64,000 bases of DNA from Streptomyces scopuliridis RB72 (lineage in GTDB: Bacteria > Actinomycetota > Actinomycetes > Streptomycetales > Streptomycetaceae): the NCBI RefSeq assembly GCF_000718095.1, contig NZ_JOEI01000017.1, positions 1-64,000 on the forward strand. Direction: 5' to 3'. How positions within the stretch are numbered: position 1 is the first letter of the stretch; the number at the start of each line of letters is the position of its first letter. This document shows positions 33,179 to 41,522 of this stretch, piece by piece. The notes beneath the pieces were generated by a model. It was not told the DNA's origin. It worked only from the letters and a program-made list of their open reading frames with translations, and did not search any database. Made by a program: the position numbers and the translations under genes.

Positions 33179-34609
33179 ATGGTTACCGAGCCGCCCTCCC
33201 AGGCCCAGGTCCTCGTCGCGTCCAACCGCGGGCCCGTCTCGTACACGCTGCGCGACGACGGCACGCTGGAGGCCAAGCGGGGCGGCGGCGGGCTGGTGTC
33301 CGGCCTGTCGGCCATCGGTCCTGACGCGGACGCGGTGTGGGTGTGCGCGGCGCTCGGCGACGGCGACCGCGAGGCGGTACGGCGTACGGGCGGCCGGCCC
33401 GACCCGGCCGACACGGGCGGTCAGCGGGTGCGGATGCTGGGCATCGCGCCCGAGGTGTACGCGGACGCGTACAACGGCGTCGCCAACTCCGCGCTCTGGT
33501 TCGTCCACCACCTGCTCTACCAGACCCCGTTGGAGCCCTCCTTCGGCCCGGAGTTCCGCGCGCAGTGGGCGTCGTACGAGACGTACAACCGCGCCTTCGC
33601 GGAGGCGCTGGCCGATGAGGCGGCGGACGGCGCGGCCGTGCTGGTGCAGGACTACCACCTGGCGCTGGTGCCCGGGATACTGCGCGCCCTGCGCCCCGAC
33701 CTGAGGATCGGGCACTTCTCGCACACGCCCTGGGCGCCGGTCGACTACTTCCGGCTGCTGCCCGACGACATCGCGCGCCAGCTGCTGCGCGGCATCCTCG
33801 GCGCGGACCGCGCGGCCTTTCTGACGCACCGGTGGGCCGACGCGTTCACAGCGTGCTGTACGGAGCTGCTGGGCGGCACGGGCAACACCGCCATCGGCGT
33901 GCACGGCCTGGGCGCGGACGGCGACTTCCTGCGCGAGCGCGCGAACCGCCCGGACGTGGACGAGCGGATCGTGACCCTGCGCGGGCAGATCGGCCGTACG
34001 AGCACGGGCGAGGAGCGGAAGACCATCGTCCGGGTGGACCGTACGGAACTGTCGAAGAACATCGTGCGCGGCCTGCTCGCCTACCGGCTGCTGCTGACCG
34101 ACCGTCCCGAATGGCGCGAACGCGTCGTCCATCTCGCCTTCGCCTACCCGTCCCGGCAGGACCTGGCGGTCTACCGCGAGTACACCGCCGAGGTCCAGCG
34201 GGTGGCCGATGAGATCAACGCCGAGTTCGGCACGGACGACTGGACCCCGGTCGTCCTGCACGTCCGGGACGACTTCGCCCGCTCGCTGGGCGCCTACCGG
34301 CTGGCGGACGTGGCGCTGGTCAACCCGATCCGCGACGGCATGAACCTGGTCGCGAAGGAGATCCCGCTCGTCTCGGAACGCGGCTGCGCGCTGGTGCTGT
34401 CGCGGGAGGCGGGGGCGTACGAGGAGCTGGGCGAGGACGCGCTGGTGGTGAACCCGTACGACATCAGCGCCACGGCGGCGGCCCTCCACGAGGCGCTGTC
34501 CATGCCGGCCGACGAGCGCGCGGAACGCGCCAAGCGGCTGGCCGCGGCGGCGACGGCGCTGCCGCCGCAGCAGTGGTTCCTGGACCAGCTGACGGCGCTG
34601 CGCGCCTGA
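33179..34609 (+). CDS. otsA: alpha,alpha-trehalose-phosphate synthase
   Basis: A 476-residue GT20 glycosyltransferase that makes trehalose-6-phosphate from UDP- (or GDP-) glucose and glucose-6-phosphate. Family motifs: ASNRGPVSYT at the N-terminus, VQDYHLALVPGILR, FSHTPWAPVDYFRLLP, VDRTELSKNIVRG and the donor-site NPIRDGMNLVAKE. Length is normal. The trehalose-phosphatase gene lies convergently downstream rather than in an operon. Confidence 0.96.
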   Translation: MVTEPPSQAQVLVASNRGPVSYTLRDDGTLEAKRGGGGLVSGLSAIGPDADAVWVCAALGDGDREAVRRTGGRPDPADTGGQRVRMLGIAPEVYADAYNGVANSALWFVHHLLYQTPLEPSFGPEFRAQWASYETYNRAFAEALADEAADGAAVLVQDYHLALVPGILRALRPDLRIGHFSHTPWAPVDYFRLLPDDIARQLLRGILGADRAAFLTHRWADAFTACCTELLGGTGNTAIGVHGLGADGDFLRERANRPDVDERIVTLRGQIGRTSTGEERKTIVRVDRTELSKNIVRGLLAYRLLLTDRPEWRERVVHLAFAYPSRQDLAVYREYTAEVQRVADEINAEFGTDDWTPVVLHVRDDFARSLGAYRLADVALVNPIRDGMNLVAKEIPLVSERGCALVLSREAGAYEELGEDALVVNPYDISATAAALHEALSMPADERAERAKRLAAAATALPPQQWFLDQLTALRA

Positions 34610-34641
34610 CGCCAAGGGGCGGCCGTCAGGCGCGTCAACCG

Positions 34642-35484
34642 TCAGGCCATCGCCTCCGCCAGCGCCGCCAGGAAGTCCGCCAGCGCGGCCGGTCCCGGCA
34701 GCGGCAGGTCGGCGCGCTCGGCCAGTTCGGGTACGTCGCCGCCGCTGCAGATCAGCAGCCCCGGGTGGCCGTCGGAGCGGAGCTTCTCGACCGCCGCGTA
34801 GGCCGGGAGGTCGCCCAGGTCGTCGCCCGCGTACAGCACCGTCTCGGCGCCGACCTCGCGTACGTACTCCAGCAGCGCCACGCCCTTGTCCATGCCGGGC
34901 GGGCGCAGCTCCAGGACCATGCGGCCCGGCTCGACGATCAGGCCGTGGCGCGCCGCCAGCTCGGTCAGCGGGTCGCGCAGGGCGTCGAAGGCGGCCTGCG
35001 GGTCGGAGGCGCGGCGGGTGTGGACCGCGACCGCCTGGCCCTTCTCCTCGATCCAGGTGCCGCGCCAGGCGCCGAACTCATCGAGGACTCCGGGGAGTTC
35101 GGCGCGGGCCGCCGCGACGCCCTCGTGCGGGGCGGGGGTACGGACGGTGCCGGAGACGGCGTCCCAGCGCTCGGCGCCGTAGTGGCCGAGGACCACGAGA
35201 TGGTCCAGCCCCGGCACTCCGGCGAAGCCGCCGTACCGCACCGCCACCCCGGCCGGGCGGCCGGTGACGACCGCGACCGACGCGACATGCGGCGCGAGCG
35301 CGGCCAGGGCGGGGACGGCGCGCGGATGCGCGCGGGCCTGTTCGGGGTCGGGGACGATCTCGGCGAGGGTGCCGTCGAAGTCGAGCGCGACGACGGCCTT
35401 GCCGGGCCGCGCGAGGAGCGCGGCCAGACCGTCGGCGCCGGCGGGGGTGGCCGGTTTCGGCAAGGGGTACGGGTTGCTGCCCAT
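34642..35484 (-). CDS. otsB: trehalose-6-phosphate phosphatase
   Basis: A 280-residue HAD-superfamily phosphatase. Motif I is VALDFDGTLAEI (catalytic Asp in DFDGT), motif II is the VTGRPAGVA segment and motif IV is VLYAGDDLGDLPAY. It removes phosphate from trehalose-6-phosphate. It is convergent with otsA with a 32-bp gap, so the two are coordinated by separate promoters. The DUF3263 gene precedes it by 9 bp on the same strand and is likely co-transcribed. Confidence 0.95.
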   Translation of the reverse strand: MGSNPYPLPKPATPAGADGLAALLARPGKAVVALDFDGTLAEIVPDPEQARAHPRAVPALAALAPHVASVAVVTGRPAGVAVRYGGFAGVPGLDHLVVLGHYGAERWDAVSGTVRTPAPHEGVAAARAELPGVLDEFGAWRGTWIEEKGQAVAVHTRRASDPQAAFDALRDPLTELAARHGLIVEPGRMVLELRPPGMDKGVALLEYVREVGAETVLYAGDDLGDLPAYAAVEKLRSDGHPGLLICSGGDVPELAERADLPLPGPAALADFLAALAEAMA

Positions 35485-35493
35485 GCCCCGACC

Positions 35494-35772
35494 TTATCGG
35501 CGGCGGCGTTTCTCGTCCCTGATCCGCCGCAATCTGTTCACCGTCACCGGGTCGTGCTCCAGCGCCAGCGGATCGTCCAGCAGCGCGCCCAGCAGCTGGT
35601 AGTAGCGGGTCGGCGACAGGCCGAGCCCCTCCCTGATCGCGCGCTCCTTGGCGCCGGGCCCCGGCCAGCCGCGCCGCTCCATGGCGAGCACGGCGCGGTC
35701 CCGCTCGGACAGCCCGGCGGGACCGGGTACGTCCTCGGGACCGGCAGGCTCGGCGGGCTCAGACGCGGTCAT
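35494..35772 (-). CDS. DUF3263 domain protein
   Basis: A 92-residue protein. After a Pro/Glu-rich leader it has LSERDRAVLAMERRGWPGPGAKE and LSPTRYYQLLGALLDDPLALEHDP, the DUF3263 signature, and ends in a basic RRIRDEKRRRR tail. The helical arrangement resembles a sigma-70 region 4-like HTH, so DNA binding is likely. The ATG at 35772 is chosen because the longer frame overlaps the solute-binding-protein gene. It lies between the sugar-binding protein gene and otsB in the same direction. Confidence 0.85.
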   Translation of the reverse strand: MTASEPAEPAGPEDVPGPAGLSERDRAVLAMERRGWPGPGAKERAIREGLGLSPTRYYQLLGALLDDPLALEHDPVTVNRLRRIRDEKRRRR

Positions 35773-35783
35773 ATGACCACACG

Positions 35784-37052
35784 CTACTCGGCGGCCTCGG
35801 CCGCCGCCGCGTCCCTGGCGATCCCGCCGAGGACGTTCGACGGGCTGGCGCCGGGCTCGACGGCCTTGCCGATGTTCTTCTTGAAGCTCTCGCTCACGCT
35901 CGCCCACGAGTTCTTGCCGTACGGGATCAGCTCGGAGGTGGGCAGCGCGTTCAGGAACTTGCGCAGGTCCGCGTACTGCGGGTCCGCCGCCATCGCCTCG
36001 TTCGCGCTGTAGGTGACCGGCAGCAGGTCGTACTGCCCGGCGAAGGACATCACGTTCTGGTCGTCGTACACGAAGTCCAGGAACTTGCCGATCGCCGTAC
36101 GGTTGCCGTTCTGCTTGAAGGCCATCATCCAGTCGGCCACGCCCATGGACGCCTTGGCCGTGCCGTTGACGCCGGGCAGCGGCACCATCCCGACCTTGAT
36201 GCCCTGCTTGGCGGCCTCGGCCATCAGGGAGGGATGCCCGTTGAGCATGCCGACCTGGCCGCTGGTGAACGCCTTGAAGGCCATGGCGCGATCGAGCTTC
36301 CCGGGGGCGACCGGGCCGGTCAGCCCCTTGCCGACGAGCTCCTTCTGGAGCCACTGGAACGTCTTGATGTTCTGCCGCGAGTCGATGTTGTACGAGCCGT
36401 CGGCGGTGTCCGTGTAGCCGCCCCCGCCGCTCAGCAGCCACATCAGGGTCTCGCCCTGCGCCTCCTCGGAGCCCAGCGGCAGAGCGAACGGTGTCGTCAC
36501 GCCCGTGGCCTTGAGCGCCTCGGCGTTGGACTGGATGTCGTCCCAGTCCTTCGGGGCGTCAAGACCGGCCTGGTCGAAGAGCTTCTTGTTGTAGAAGAGC
36601 AGCCGGGTGGAGGCGACGAACGGCAGTCCGTAATGGAGGCGGTTGACCTTGCCGGCTTCGGCGAGCTGGGAGAGGAAGTTCGCCTGTGTGGGGACGGAGA
36701 GCACTTCGTCGGCGGTGTAGAGCTTGCCCTTCTTCACGTAGTTGGCGTACGAGCCGACCTGCGCGATGTCGGGGGCGCGGTTCTCCTCGACCATCGTGGC
36801 GACGTCGCTGTCGACGGTCTTCCAGGGGCGGACGTTGACATCGACCTTGATGCCGGGGTTCTTGGACTCGAACGCCGTGGCGAGCGCGGACCAGTATTTC
36901 TCGGAGCTGTTCTCCGAGTTGGTGCCGTAGTCCGCGGCGACGAGCTTGAGGGTGACGTCTCCGGACCCTCCCGAACTGCCGCAGCCGGCCAGCGCCATTG
37001 TCATGCCCCATGCGGCTATCGCCGCGGTCATCCCCAGATAGCGCCGTCGCAC
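35784..37052 (-). CDS. ABC sugar-transporter substrate-binding lipoprotein
   Basis: A 422-residue extracytoplasmic sugar-binding protein of solute-binding family 1. It has a lipoprotein signal (RRRYLGMTAAIAAWGMTMALAGC) and the lipobox LAGC, then GSSGGSGDVTLKL. The GTG start at 37052 is better placed than ATG 37109 because a GGCGGGA site precedes it and the signal n-region begins with Arg-Arg-Arg. No permease genes are adjacent; the partner permeases (DasBC-like) and the MsiK ATPase would be encoded elsewhere. It is divergent from nagKA and shares their dre region, so N-acetylglucosamine or chito-oligosaccharide binding is a reasonable inference. Confidence 0.88.
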   Translation of the reverse strand: MRRRYLGMTAAIAAWGMTMALAGCGSSGGSGDVTLKLVAADYGTNSENSSEKYWSALATAFESKNPGIKVDVNVRPWKTVDSDVATMVEENRAPDIAQVGSYANYVKKGKLYTADEVLSVPTQANFLSQLAEAGKVNRLHYGLPFVASTRLLFYNKKLFDQAGLDAPKDWDDIQSNAEALKATGVTTPFALPLGSEEAQGETLMWLLSGGGGYTDTADGSYNIDSRQNIKTFQWLQKELVGKGLTGPVAPGKLDRAMAFKAFTSGQVGMLNGHPSLMAEAAKQGIKVGMVPLPGVNGTAKASMGVADWMMAFKQNGNRTAIGKFLDFVYDDQNVMSFAGQYDLLPVTYSANEAMAADPQYADLRKFLNALPTSELIPYGKNSWASVSESFKKNIGKAVEPGASPSNVLGGIARDAAAAEAAE

Positions 37053-37247
37053 AGCTGTGTTCCCGCCCTTGATTTTCGATTGCGCGTAAGGCCCCGGTCG
37101 GTCCCCCATGACGCACTGTTATAGAAGCAAGTGATTTTCCCCCATCCGGAGGTTTGGGGTCCACCTGGGGTTGATCTCACTTGCACAACGCCTATCCCTT
37201 GGGCCAACCGGGATCCGCGTTTGTATGGAGACTCAACAATCCTGGAC

Positions 37248-37263
37248 AGTGGACTAGACCTTT
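37248..37263. promoter_or_regulatory. dre (DasR) operator before nagK
   Basis: AGTGGACTAGACCTTT matches dre (AGTGGTCTAGACCACT) at 13 of 16 positions, including GG-CTAGACC. It is 28-43 bp upstream of the nagK GTG (37291) and about 200 bp from the divergent binding-protein start. It is the expected DasR site for nagKA. Confidence 0.75.
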
Positions 37264-37290
37264 CAAGGGTCTACGCGCGAGACTGTTCAC

Positions 37291-38310
37291 GTGAGACACG
37301 TCATCGCCCTGGATGTGGGCGGCACCGGCATGAAAGCCGCCCTGGTGGGGGCGGACGGCGCGCTGCTGTACGAGGCGCGGCGGGCGACCGGCAGAGAGCG
37401 CGGGCCCGAGGCCGTCGTGGAGACCATCCTCGGCTTCGCCGCGGACCTGCGCGCGCACGGCATCGAGCACTTCGGCGAGAGCGCCGTCGCCGCCGGGGTC
37501 GCCGTGCCCGGGATCGTCGACGCCGGGCGCGGTATCGCGCTGTACGCCGCCAACCTCGGCTGGCGCGACGTACCGATGCGCGATCTGCTCGGCGCCCGGC
37601 TCGGCGGCGTACCCGTCGCGCTCGGGCACGACGTACGCACCGGCGGTCTCGCCGAGGGGCGGCTCGGCGCGGGGCGGGGAGCCGACCGGTTCCTGTTCGT
37701 GCCGCTGGGCACCGGGATCGCCGGGGCCATCGGTATCGCGGGCGCGATCGAGGCCGGCGCCCACGGTTACGCGGGCGAGATCGGCCATGTCGTGGTCCGC
37801 CCCGACGGGCCCGAGTGCGGCTGCGGGCAGCGCGGCTGTCTGGAGACCCTCGCCTCCGCCTCGGCCGTCTCCCGCGCCTGGGCGGCGGCGAGCGGCGACC
37901 CGGACGCGGACGCCGCCGACTGCGCGAAGGCCGTGGAGTCCGGCGACCCCGCGGCCGTACGGGTCTGGCTCGACGCGGTCGACGCGCTCGCCGCCGGGCT
38001 GGTCACCGCGCTCACCCTGCTCGACCCCCGGACGCTGATCATCGGTGGCGGACTCGCCGAGGCCGGGGAAACCTTGTTCACACCGCTGCGGGCCGCGGTG
38101 GAGGAGCGGGTGACGTTCCAGAAACTGCCGGAGATCGTCCCGGCGGCCCTCGGCGACACCGCCGGCTGTCTGGGCGCGGGCCTGCTCGCCTGGGACCTGA
38201 TCGCCGCCGCCCAGCCCGCCACGGAAGACCGGTCCGCCACAACGCACCCCGCCGACGACGACAACGACCCGCCCGCCGACGAACCACTCGCCACGGAGGT
38301 ATCCGCCTGA
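37291..38310 (+). CDS. nagK: ROK family N-acetylglucosamine kinase
   Basis: A 339-residue ROK-fold sugar kinase. ATP-binding motif DVGGTGMKAALV is at the N-terminus, the catalytic region is GVAVPGIVD, and the zinc motif is CGCGQRGCLE (near residue 178), usual for ROK GlcNAc/glucose kinases. GEIGHVVV precedes it. The extended Pro/Asp tail after residue 310 is non-conserved. The product is GlcNAc-6-phosphate for NagA. GTG 37291; its TGA overlaps the nagA ATG by 1 base (38308-38312). DasR control is predicted from the dre at 37248. Confidence 0.9.
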   Translation: MRHVIALDVGGTGMKAALVGADGALLYEARRATGRERGPEAVVETILGFAADLRAHGIEHFGESAVAAGVAVPGIVDAGRGIALYAANLGWRDVPMRDLLGARLGGVPVALGHDVRTGGLAEGRLGAGRGADRFLFVPLGTGIAGAIGIAGAIEAGAHGYAGEIGHVVVRPDGPECGCGQRGCLETLASASAVSRAWAAASGDPDADAADCAKAVESGDPAAVRVWLDAVDALAAGLVTALTLLDPRTLIIGGGLAEAGETLFTPLRAAVEERVTFQKLPEIVPAALGDTAGCLGAGLLAWDLIAAAQPATEDRSATTHPADDDNDPPADEPLATEVSA

Positions 38311-39500
38311 TGGCCGCTAGCGCCCCACGCGCCGCGCATGCCGCACGCACCCCACACGCCGGAAGCACCGTTCTCACCGGCGCCCGGGTGGTGCTGCCCA
38401 CCGGAACCGTGGACGGCGGGCGGGTGATCATCGAGGGCGGCCGGATCGCGGGCGCCGCCCATGACGACGCCGCCTCGCTGGATCTCTCCGGCCACTGGAT
38501 CGTTCCCGGCTTCGTGGACATGCACAACCACGGCGGCGGCGGCGCCTCGTTCACCTCCGGCTCGGTGGACGACGTGCTCAAGGGCATCCGTACGCACCGC
38601 GAGCACGGCACCACCACCCTCGTCGCCTCCACCGTCACCGGCGAGATGGACTTCCTCGCCCACCGCGCCGGCTTCCTCTCCGAGCTGGTCGAGCAGGGCG
38701 AGCTGGCCGGGATCCACTTCGAGGGCCCGTTCATCTCGCCCTGCCGCAAGGGCGCCCACAGCGAGGCGCTGCTGCGCGACCCCGACCCGGCCGAGGTCCG
38801 CAAGCTGCTCGACGCGGCGCGGGGCACGGCCAGGATGGTCACGCTCGCCACCGAACTGCCCGGCGGCATCGAGTCCGTACGGCTGCTCGCGGAGCACGGC
38901 GTGATCGCCGCCGTCGGCCACACGGACGCGACATACGAGCAGACCGTGGAGGCCATCGACGCGGGCGCGACCGTCGCGACGCATCTCTTCAACGCGATGC
39001 CGCCGCTCGGACACCGCGCCCCGGGACCGATCGCCGCGCTGCTGGAGGACGAGCGGGTCACGGTCGAGCTGATCAACGACGGTACGCATCTGCACCCCGC
39101 GGCCCTGGAGCTGGCGTTCCACCGCGCGGGCGCCGGCCGGGTCGCCTTCGTCACGGACGCGATGGACGCGGCCGGGTTCGGCGACGGGCGCTACCAGCTC
39201 GGCCCGCTCGCGGTCGAGGTCAAGGAGGGCGTCGCGCGGCTGGTGGAGGGCGGCTCGATCGCGGGCTCCACGCTGACCCAGGACACCGCGTTCAAGCGGG
39301 CGGCGACGGTGGACCGGCTGCCGGTGGAGGACATCGTCCAGGCGATCTCCGCCAACCCTGCGCGGCTGCTGGGCGTGTACGACACGGTCGGCTCGCTGGA
39401 GCCGGGCAAGGACGCGGACCTGGTGGTCCTGGACGAGGAGTTCTCGGTCAAGGGCGTCCTGCACAAGGGCGAATGGGTGATTGACCCTCAAGTGGGCTGA
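38310..39500 (+). CDS. nagA: N-acetylglucosamine-6-phosphate deacetylase
   Basis: A 396-residue amidohydrolase that converts GlcNAc-6-P to GlcN-6-P and acetate. Metal and substrate motifs: VDMHNHGGGG, GIHFEGPFIS, GHTDATYEQ, THLFNAMPPLGHR and VTDAMDAAG, the last containing the catalytic-region Asp. The first 20 residues are an Ala-rich extension. ATG 38310 overlaps the nagK stop. The frame is open far upstream in shadow. A terminator follows at 39550. NagB is not in the window. Confidence 0.95.
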   Translation: MAASAPRAAHAARTPHAGSTVLTGARVVLPTGTVDGGRVIIEGGRIAGAAHDDAASLDLSGHWIVPGFVDMHNHGGGGASFTSGSVDDVLKGIRTHREHGTTTLVASTVTGEMDFLAHRAGFLSELVEQGELAGIHFEGPFISPCRKGAHSEALLRDPDPAEVRKLLDAARGTARMVTLATELPGGIESVRLLAEHGVIAAVGHTDATYEQTVEAIDAGATVATHLFNAMPPLGHRAPGPIAALLEDERVTVELINDGTHLHPAALELAFHRAGAGRVAFVTDAMDAAGFGDGRYQLGPLAVEVKEGVARLVEGGSIAGSTLTQDTAFKRAATVDRLPVEDIVQAISANPARLLGVYDTVGSLEPGKDADLVVLDEEFSVKGVLHKGEWVIDPQVG

Positions 39501-39549
39501 TTCCGCAACAAGTCAGCCGGTTCAGCCACAAGTCCCGAGAAAGCCATAC

Positions 39550-39586
39550 GAAGGCGGTCGGCCCGGGGTCTGGGCCTACCGCCTTC
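39550..39586 (+). terminator. terminator after nagA
   Basis: GAAGGCGGT-C-GGCCC (39550-39564) pairs with GGGCC-T-ACCGCCTTC (39572-39586) across a 7-base loop, followed by TGTTTGG. It lies 50 bases after the nagA stop and separates nagKA from the kinase/aldolase pair. Confidence 0.75.
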
Positions 39587-39662
39587 TGTTTGGCATGATC
39601 GCTCCGGTAATCGGCCGCGCGAGCGAGCGGCCTGACGAGCATGTTTCCCGGGGGTGCGACGG

Positions 39663-40607
39663 ATGATCGTGACGGTCACGCTCAACGCCGCGCTGGACAT
39701 CACGTACCGCACCCCCGCGCTCGTCCCGCACACCACGCACCGCGTCAGCGATGTCGCCGAACGCCCCGGCGGCAAGGGCCTGAACGTCGCGCGGGTGCTG
39801 TCGGCGCTGGGTCACGAGACGGTGGTGACCGGGTTCGCGGGCGGCCGGACGGGCGATGTGCTGCGGGAGCTGCTCGGCAACAGCGGTCCCGGGGGCTCCA
39901 GGGGCCGGCCGGTGGACGCGCTCGTACCGATCTCCGGGTCCACCCGCCGCACCCTCGCCGTCGTCGACGAGACGAGCGGCGACACCACCCAGCTCAACGA
40001 GCCCGGCCCGACTGTCTCGGCCGCCGAGTGGTCCGCCTTCCTCGGCGCGTACGAGCGCCTGCTCACCGGCGCCGATGCCGTGGCCCTGTGCGGCAGCCTG
40101 CCGCCCGGCATCCATGTCGGCGCGTACGCCGAACTGATCCGCCGGGCCCGCGCCGCGGGCGTACCGGCGCTCCTGGACACCAGTGGCGAACCGCTGCGCC
40201 GCGGCGTCGCCGCCCGCCCCGATCTGGTCAAGCCGAACACCGACGAACTCGCCAGGCTCACCGGCTCCCGCGAGCCGCTGCGCGCCGCGCACGACGCCCG
40301 CCGTCGCGGCGCGCACGCCGTCATCGCCTCGCTCGGACCCGACGGCATCCTCGCGGTCACCCCTGACGGCGTCTGGCAGGCGACCCCGCCCGCGCCCGTG
40401 AAGGGCAATCCGACGGGCGCGGGCGACTCGGCGGTGGCCGGGCTGCTCTCGGGCCTCGTGGAGCGCCTGCCCTGGCCGGCCCGGCTGGCCCGCGCGGTCG
40501 CCCTGGCCACGGCGACGGTCCTGGCCCCGGCGGCGGGCGAGTTCGACGCGGAGGCGTACGAGGAGCTGCTGCCGCGCGTCGCGGTGACGGAACAGCCCGG
40601 TCCCTAG
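39663..40607 (+). CDS. PfkB-type hexose-phosphate kinase (FruK/LacC-like)
   Basis: A 314-residue PfkB-fold kinase of the 1-phosphofructokinase/tagatose-6-phosphate kinase group. Signature 1 is RPGGKGLNVARVLSALG (near residue 35) and signature 2 is PTGAGDSAVAGLL (catalytic Asp, near residue 255). ATG 39663 follows GGGGGTGCGACGG; the frame opens 9 bases earlier. It is followed 51 bp later by a class II aldolase. The two fit phosphorylation of a hexose-phosphate to a bisphosphate and its cleavage. The substrate cannot be told from sequence; a tagatose- or fructose-phosphate is likely. Confidence 0.85.
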   Translation: MIVTVTLNAALDITYRTPALVPHTTHRVSDVAERPGGKGLNVARVLSALGHETVVTGFAGGRTGDVLRELLGNSGPGGSRGRPVDALVPISGSTRRTLAVVDETSGDTTQLNEPGPTVSAAEWSAFLGAYERLLTGADAVALCGSLPPGIHVGAYAELIRRARAAGVPALLDTSGEPLRRGVAARPDLVKPNTDELARLTGSREPLRAAHDARRRGAHAVIASLGPDGILAVTPDGVWQATPPAPVKGNPTGAGDSAVAGLLSGLVERLPWPARLARAVALATATVLAPAAGEFDAEAYEELLPRVAVTEQPGP

Positions 40608-40658
40608 GCCCTGTCCGGCGTCGGGACCGATCTGCAAGCTGAAAGGACTGAGGCACGC

Positions 40659-41519
40659 ATGCCACTCGTCAGCACAGGTGAACTCGTCACGGCCGCTCGG
40701 GCCGGGAACCGCGGGATCGCCGCCTTCAACGTCATCACCCTGGAGCACGCCGAGGCGATCGCCACCGGCGCCGAGCGGGCCGGGGCGTCCGCGATCCTCC
40801 AGATATCGGAGAACGCGGTGAAGTTCCACGGCGGCGACCCCGGCGCGGTCACCGCCGCCGCGGCGGCCGTCGCCCGCGCCTCCTCCGCGCCGCTCTCCCT
40901 CCATCTCGACCATGTCGAATCGGCCGCACTGCTGAAGGCCGCGCCCGGGGCCGGCTTCAGCTCGGTGATGTTCGACGCGTCGAAGCTGCCGTACGCGGAG
41001 AACCTCGCGGCCACCGCCGAGGCCGTCCGCTGGGGCCATGACCACGGCATCTGGGTCGAGGCGGAGCTGGGCGCGGTGGGCGGCAAGGACGGCGAACCGT
41101 CCCTCGACGCGCACACCCCGGGGGTACGTACGGATCCGGCCGAGGCGGTCGTCTACGTCACCGAGACCGGCGTGGACGCGCTGGCCGTCGCGGTCGGCTC
41201 GTCCCACGCGATGACCCGCCGCACCGCCACCCTCGACCACACCCTGATCGCCGCGCTGCGCGACGCCGTCCCCGTACCCCTGGTCCTGCACGGCTCGTCC
41301 GGCGTCCCGGACGAGGAGATCCGCCGGGCGGTGGCCTCCGGCATGGTCAAGATCAATGTGGGAACGGCGCTCAACACGGCCTTCACCGGCGCCGTACGCG
41401 CCCACCTCGCGGCCCACCCGACGACGGTGGACCCCCGGAAATACCTCGTCCCGGCTCGCGAGGCGATGGCCGGGACGGTGGCGGATTTCCTGCGGGTGGT
41501 CGGCTCGGCGACCACGTGA
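40659..41519 (+). CDS. class II ketose-bisphosphate aldolase
   Basis: A 286-residue zinc aldolase of the tagatose/fructose-bisphosphate (KbaY/GatY/FbaA) family. Motifs: LHLDHVES (zinc ligand His), GFSSVMFDASKLPYAENL, the Glu in VEAELGAVGGKDGE, and VLHGSSGVP near residue 210. Zinc and dihydroxyacetone-phosphate binding residues appear in place. It probably cleaves the bisphosphate made by the upstream kinase to DHAP and a triose. It ends 3 bp from the convergent gene at 41523. Confidence 0.9.
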   Translation: MPLVSTGELVTAARAGNRGIAAFNVITLEHAEAIATGAERAGASAILQISENAVKFHGGDPGAVTAAAAAVARASSAPLSLHLDHVESAALLKAAPGAGFSSVMFDASKLPYAENLAATAEAVRWGHDHGIWVEAELGAVGGKDGEPSLDAHTPGVRTDPAEAVVYVTETGVDALAVAVGSSHAMTRRTATLDHTLIAALRDAVPVPLVLHGSSGVPDEEIRRAVASGMVKINVGTALNTAFTGAVRAHLAAHPTTVDPRKYLVPAREAMAGTVADFLRVVGSATT

Positions 41520-41522
41520 TCA

